Source: an uncultured Bacteroidia bacterium
GTDB lineage: Bacteria; Bacteroidota; Bacteroidia; Bacteroidales; Prolixibacteraceae
NCBI GenBank assembly: GCA_903834845.1
Contig: CAILKW010000277.1
Location: 1-35,247 of the forward strand
Direction of reading: 5' to 3'
DNA: 35,247 bases
Numbering within the stretch: position 1 is the stretch's first letter; each line of letters starts with the position of its first letter. The notes under the pieces were generated by a model. That model did not search any database and was not told where the DNA came from. It saw only the letters and a program-made list of their open reading frames with translations. The position numbers were made by a program, and so were the translations under genes. Shown one piece after another: positions 34,426-35,247 of the stretch.

Positions 34426-35247
34426 CTATTTGTACATCAGCCACTTCCCAATCTCTTTCCACGATGGCTTTTTACCATACATAAGGATTCCGGTACGATA
34501 GATTTTCCCGGCTACCCAAACCATACCAATGAAAGTTGCTACTAACAAAACCATTGAAAGTATTAATTGCCACGCCGGTACACCAAACGGTATCCGAGCC
34601 ATCATCACAATCGGTGAAGTAAAAGGAATCATACTGAACCAAAAGGCTACAGGCCCCTCAGGGCTTCTTATCGCACTCATCATCACCATGATAGACAATA
34701 TAATCGGGAGCGTAATCGGAAGCATAAATTGTTGTGCATCCTCCTGAGCATCAACCGCAGAACCTACTGCAGCAAACATTGAGCTGTATAGAAGATAACC
34801 TCCTATAAAAAAGAAGATAAAGCAACCTATTATCAATGGAAAATTGATAGTATCAATCATCGAAAAAACCTCCTGCATTTTATCTATTTGAGGTGCAGCA
34901 GCCTGTTTTACAGCATCCTGACTCTGAGCCATAACATTTTGAATCTGCTGTGCCTGAAGATTGTTACCGGGGTAAAAACTACGCGAGGCTGAAAGAATCG
35001 TAAATCCCAATACCACCCATATAGCGAATTGGGTTAATCCGACAAATGCTATTCCGACAATTTTTCCCATCATCAACTGAAATGGCTTTACACTTGAGAT
35101 TATCACCTCCACAATCCGGCTCTGTTTCTCTTCCATCACTCCTTGCATCACCATCGAACCATAAATGAAGATAAACATATAAATCAAAAACCCAAAAATA
35201 TATCCAAGAACCATTCCGATCTCGGTAGAGCTTTTTTTAGCCTCACC
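34426..35247 (-). CDS. ABC-2 / NatB-like transporter permease (5' end cut by window edge)
   Basis: Inner-membrane permease subunit of an ABC exporter. The frame is open to the right edge (codons GEAKKSSTEIG before the first visible Met at 35214), so the N-terminal part is missing; 274 codons are visible, against about 430-450 in full-length relatives. The visible part starts with a membrane segment (GYIFGFLIYMFIFIYGSMVM), then QGVMEEKQSRIVEVIISSVK, the highly conserved cytoplasmic turn of the NatB/ABC-2 group. Four more membrane segments follow, with a Gln/Ala-rich outside loop near QAQQIQNVMAQSQDAVKQAA. The C-terminus GKIYRTGILMYGKKPSWKEI is also typical. Its ATPase partner would lie beyond the window. 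The substrate is unknown; sodium is known only for NatB itself. Confidence 0.9.
   Translation of the reverse strand, partial: GEAKKSSTEIGMVLGYIFGFLIYMFIFIYGSMVMQGVMEEKQSRIVEVIISSVKPFQLMMGKIVGIAFVGLTQFAIWVVLGFTILSASRSFYPGNNLQAQQIQNVMAQSQDAVKQAAAPQIDKMQEVFSMIDTINFPLIIGCFIFFFIGGYLLYSSMFAAVGSAVDAQEDAQQFMLPITLPIILSIMVMMSAIRSPEGPVAFWFSMIPFTSPIVMMARIPFGVPAWQLILSMVLLVATFIGMVWVAGKIYRTGILMYGKKPSWKEIGKWLMYK

Noticed and set aside
1-35247. Defence island, prophage, integrative element or insertion sequence
   Set aside because: No transposase, integrase, recombinase, restriction, toxin-antitoxin or phage gene was recognised; the single tRNA gene shows no att-like duplication nearby.

Overview
The window looks like chromosomal DNA of a Bacteroidota bacterium, probably of the Bacteroidales or a close relative. 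The base composition is AT-rich. Several genes are preceded by the TAnnTTTG -7 box typical of this phylum, and Shine-Dalgarno sequences are mostly absent. Family content agrees: DUF4831, a TonB-dependent receptor paired with a DUF4249 lipoprotein, a SRPBCC protein behind pyrE, the phylum's extended cold-shock protein, and a giant secreted protein with a type IX secretion (T9SS) C-terminal domain. HydF, a maturase for [FeFe] hydrogenase, suggests an anaerobic, fermentative lifestyle.

Layout. Positions 1-7.7 kb: a divergent pair, a POT-family peptide transporter (minus, cut by the window edge) and the NAD(P)HX repair enzyme nnr (plus). DUF4831, an MFS transporter resembling MFSD1 and the dipeptidase pepD follow, so this end is rich in peptide uptake and hydrolysis. 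7.7-10.2 kb: a strong terminator, a cold-shock-domain gene with a long hairpin-bearing leader, a broken small gene, and hydF on the minus strand. 10.3-14.3 kb: coaD, a thioredoxin-fold lipid-exported or periplasmic protein without the CxxC pair, pyrE, a SRPBCC protein, and birA on the minus strand. 14.4-19.3 kb: a housekeeping cluster rsfS-ftsH-DUF2007-cdsA-psd-pssA. Its last three enzymes form the route from phosphatidic acid to phosphatidylethanolamine. 19.3-23.3 kb: a TonB-dependent receptor with its DUF4249 lipoprotein, then deoC. 23.3-24.8 kb: a Tat-type TIM-barrel sugar isomerase/epimerase-like protein and tRNA-Val (TAC), both minus.

25.1-33.6 kb: an 8.1-kb gene for a 2704-residue secreted protein, preceded by a small exported protein of unknown function. 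The giant protein has ten alternating A/B domain pairs. Their copies are spaced exactly 534 nt apart in eight of nine intervals, with one interval of 537 nt. Two choice-of-anchor-D-like domains, six FN3-like repeats (291-nt spacing in four of five intervals) and a T9SS sorting domain follow. This is the most distinctive locus in the window. 33.6-34.4 kb holds no intact gene. The right edge cuts the 5' part of an ABC-2/NatB-like permease gene.

I found no CRISPR array, insertion sequence, integrase or recognisable defence system. Most of the window is ordinary core genome. The items most worth a second look are the giant repeat protein with its small upstream partner, the POT/MFSD1-like/PepD peptide cluster, and the broken gene at 8.5-8.9 kb.
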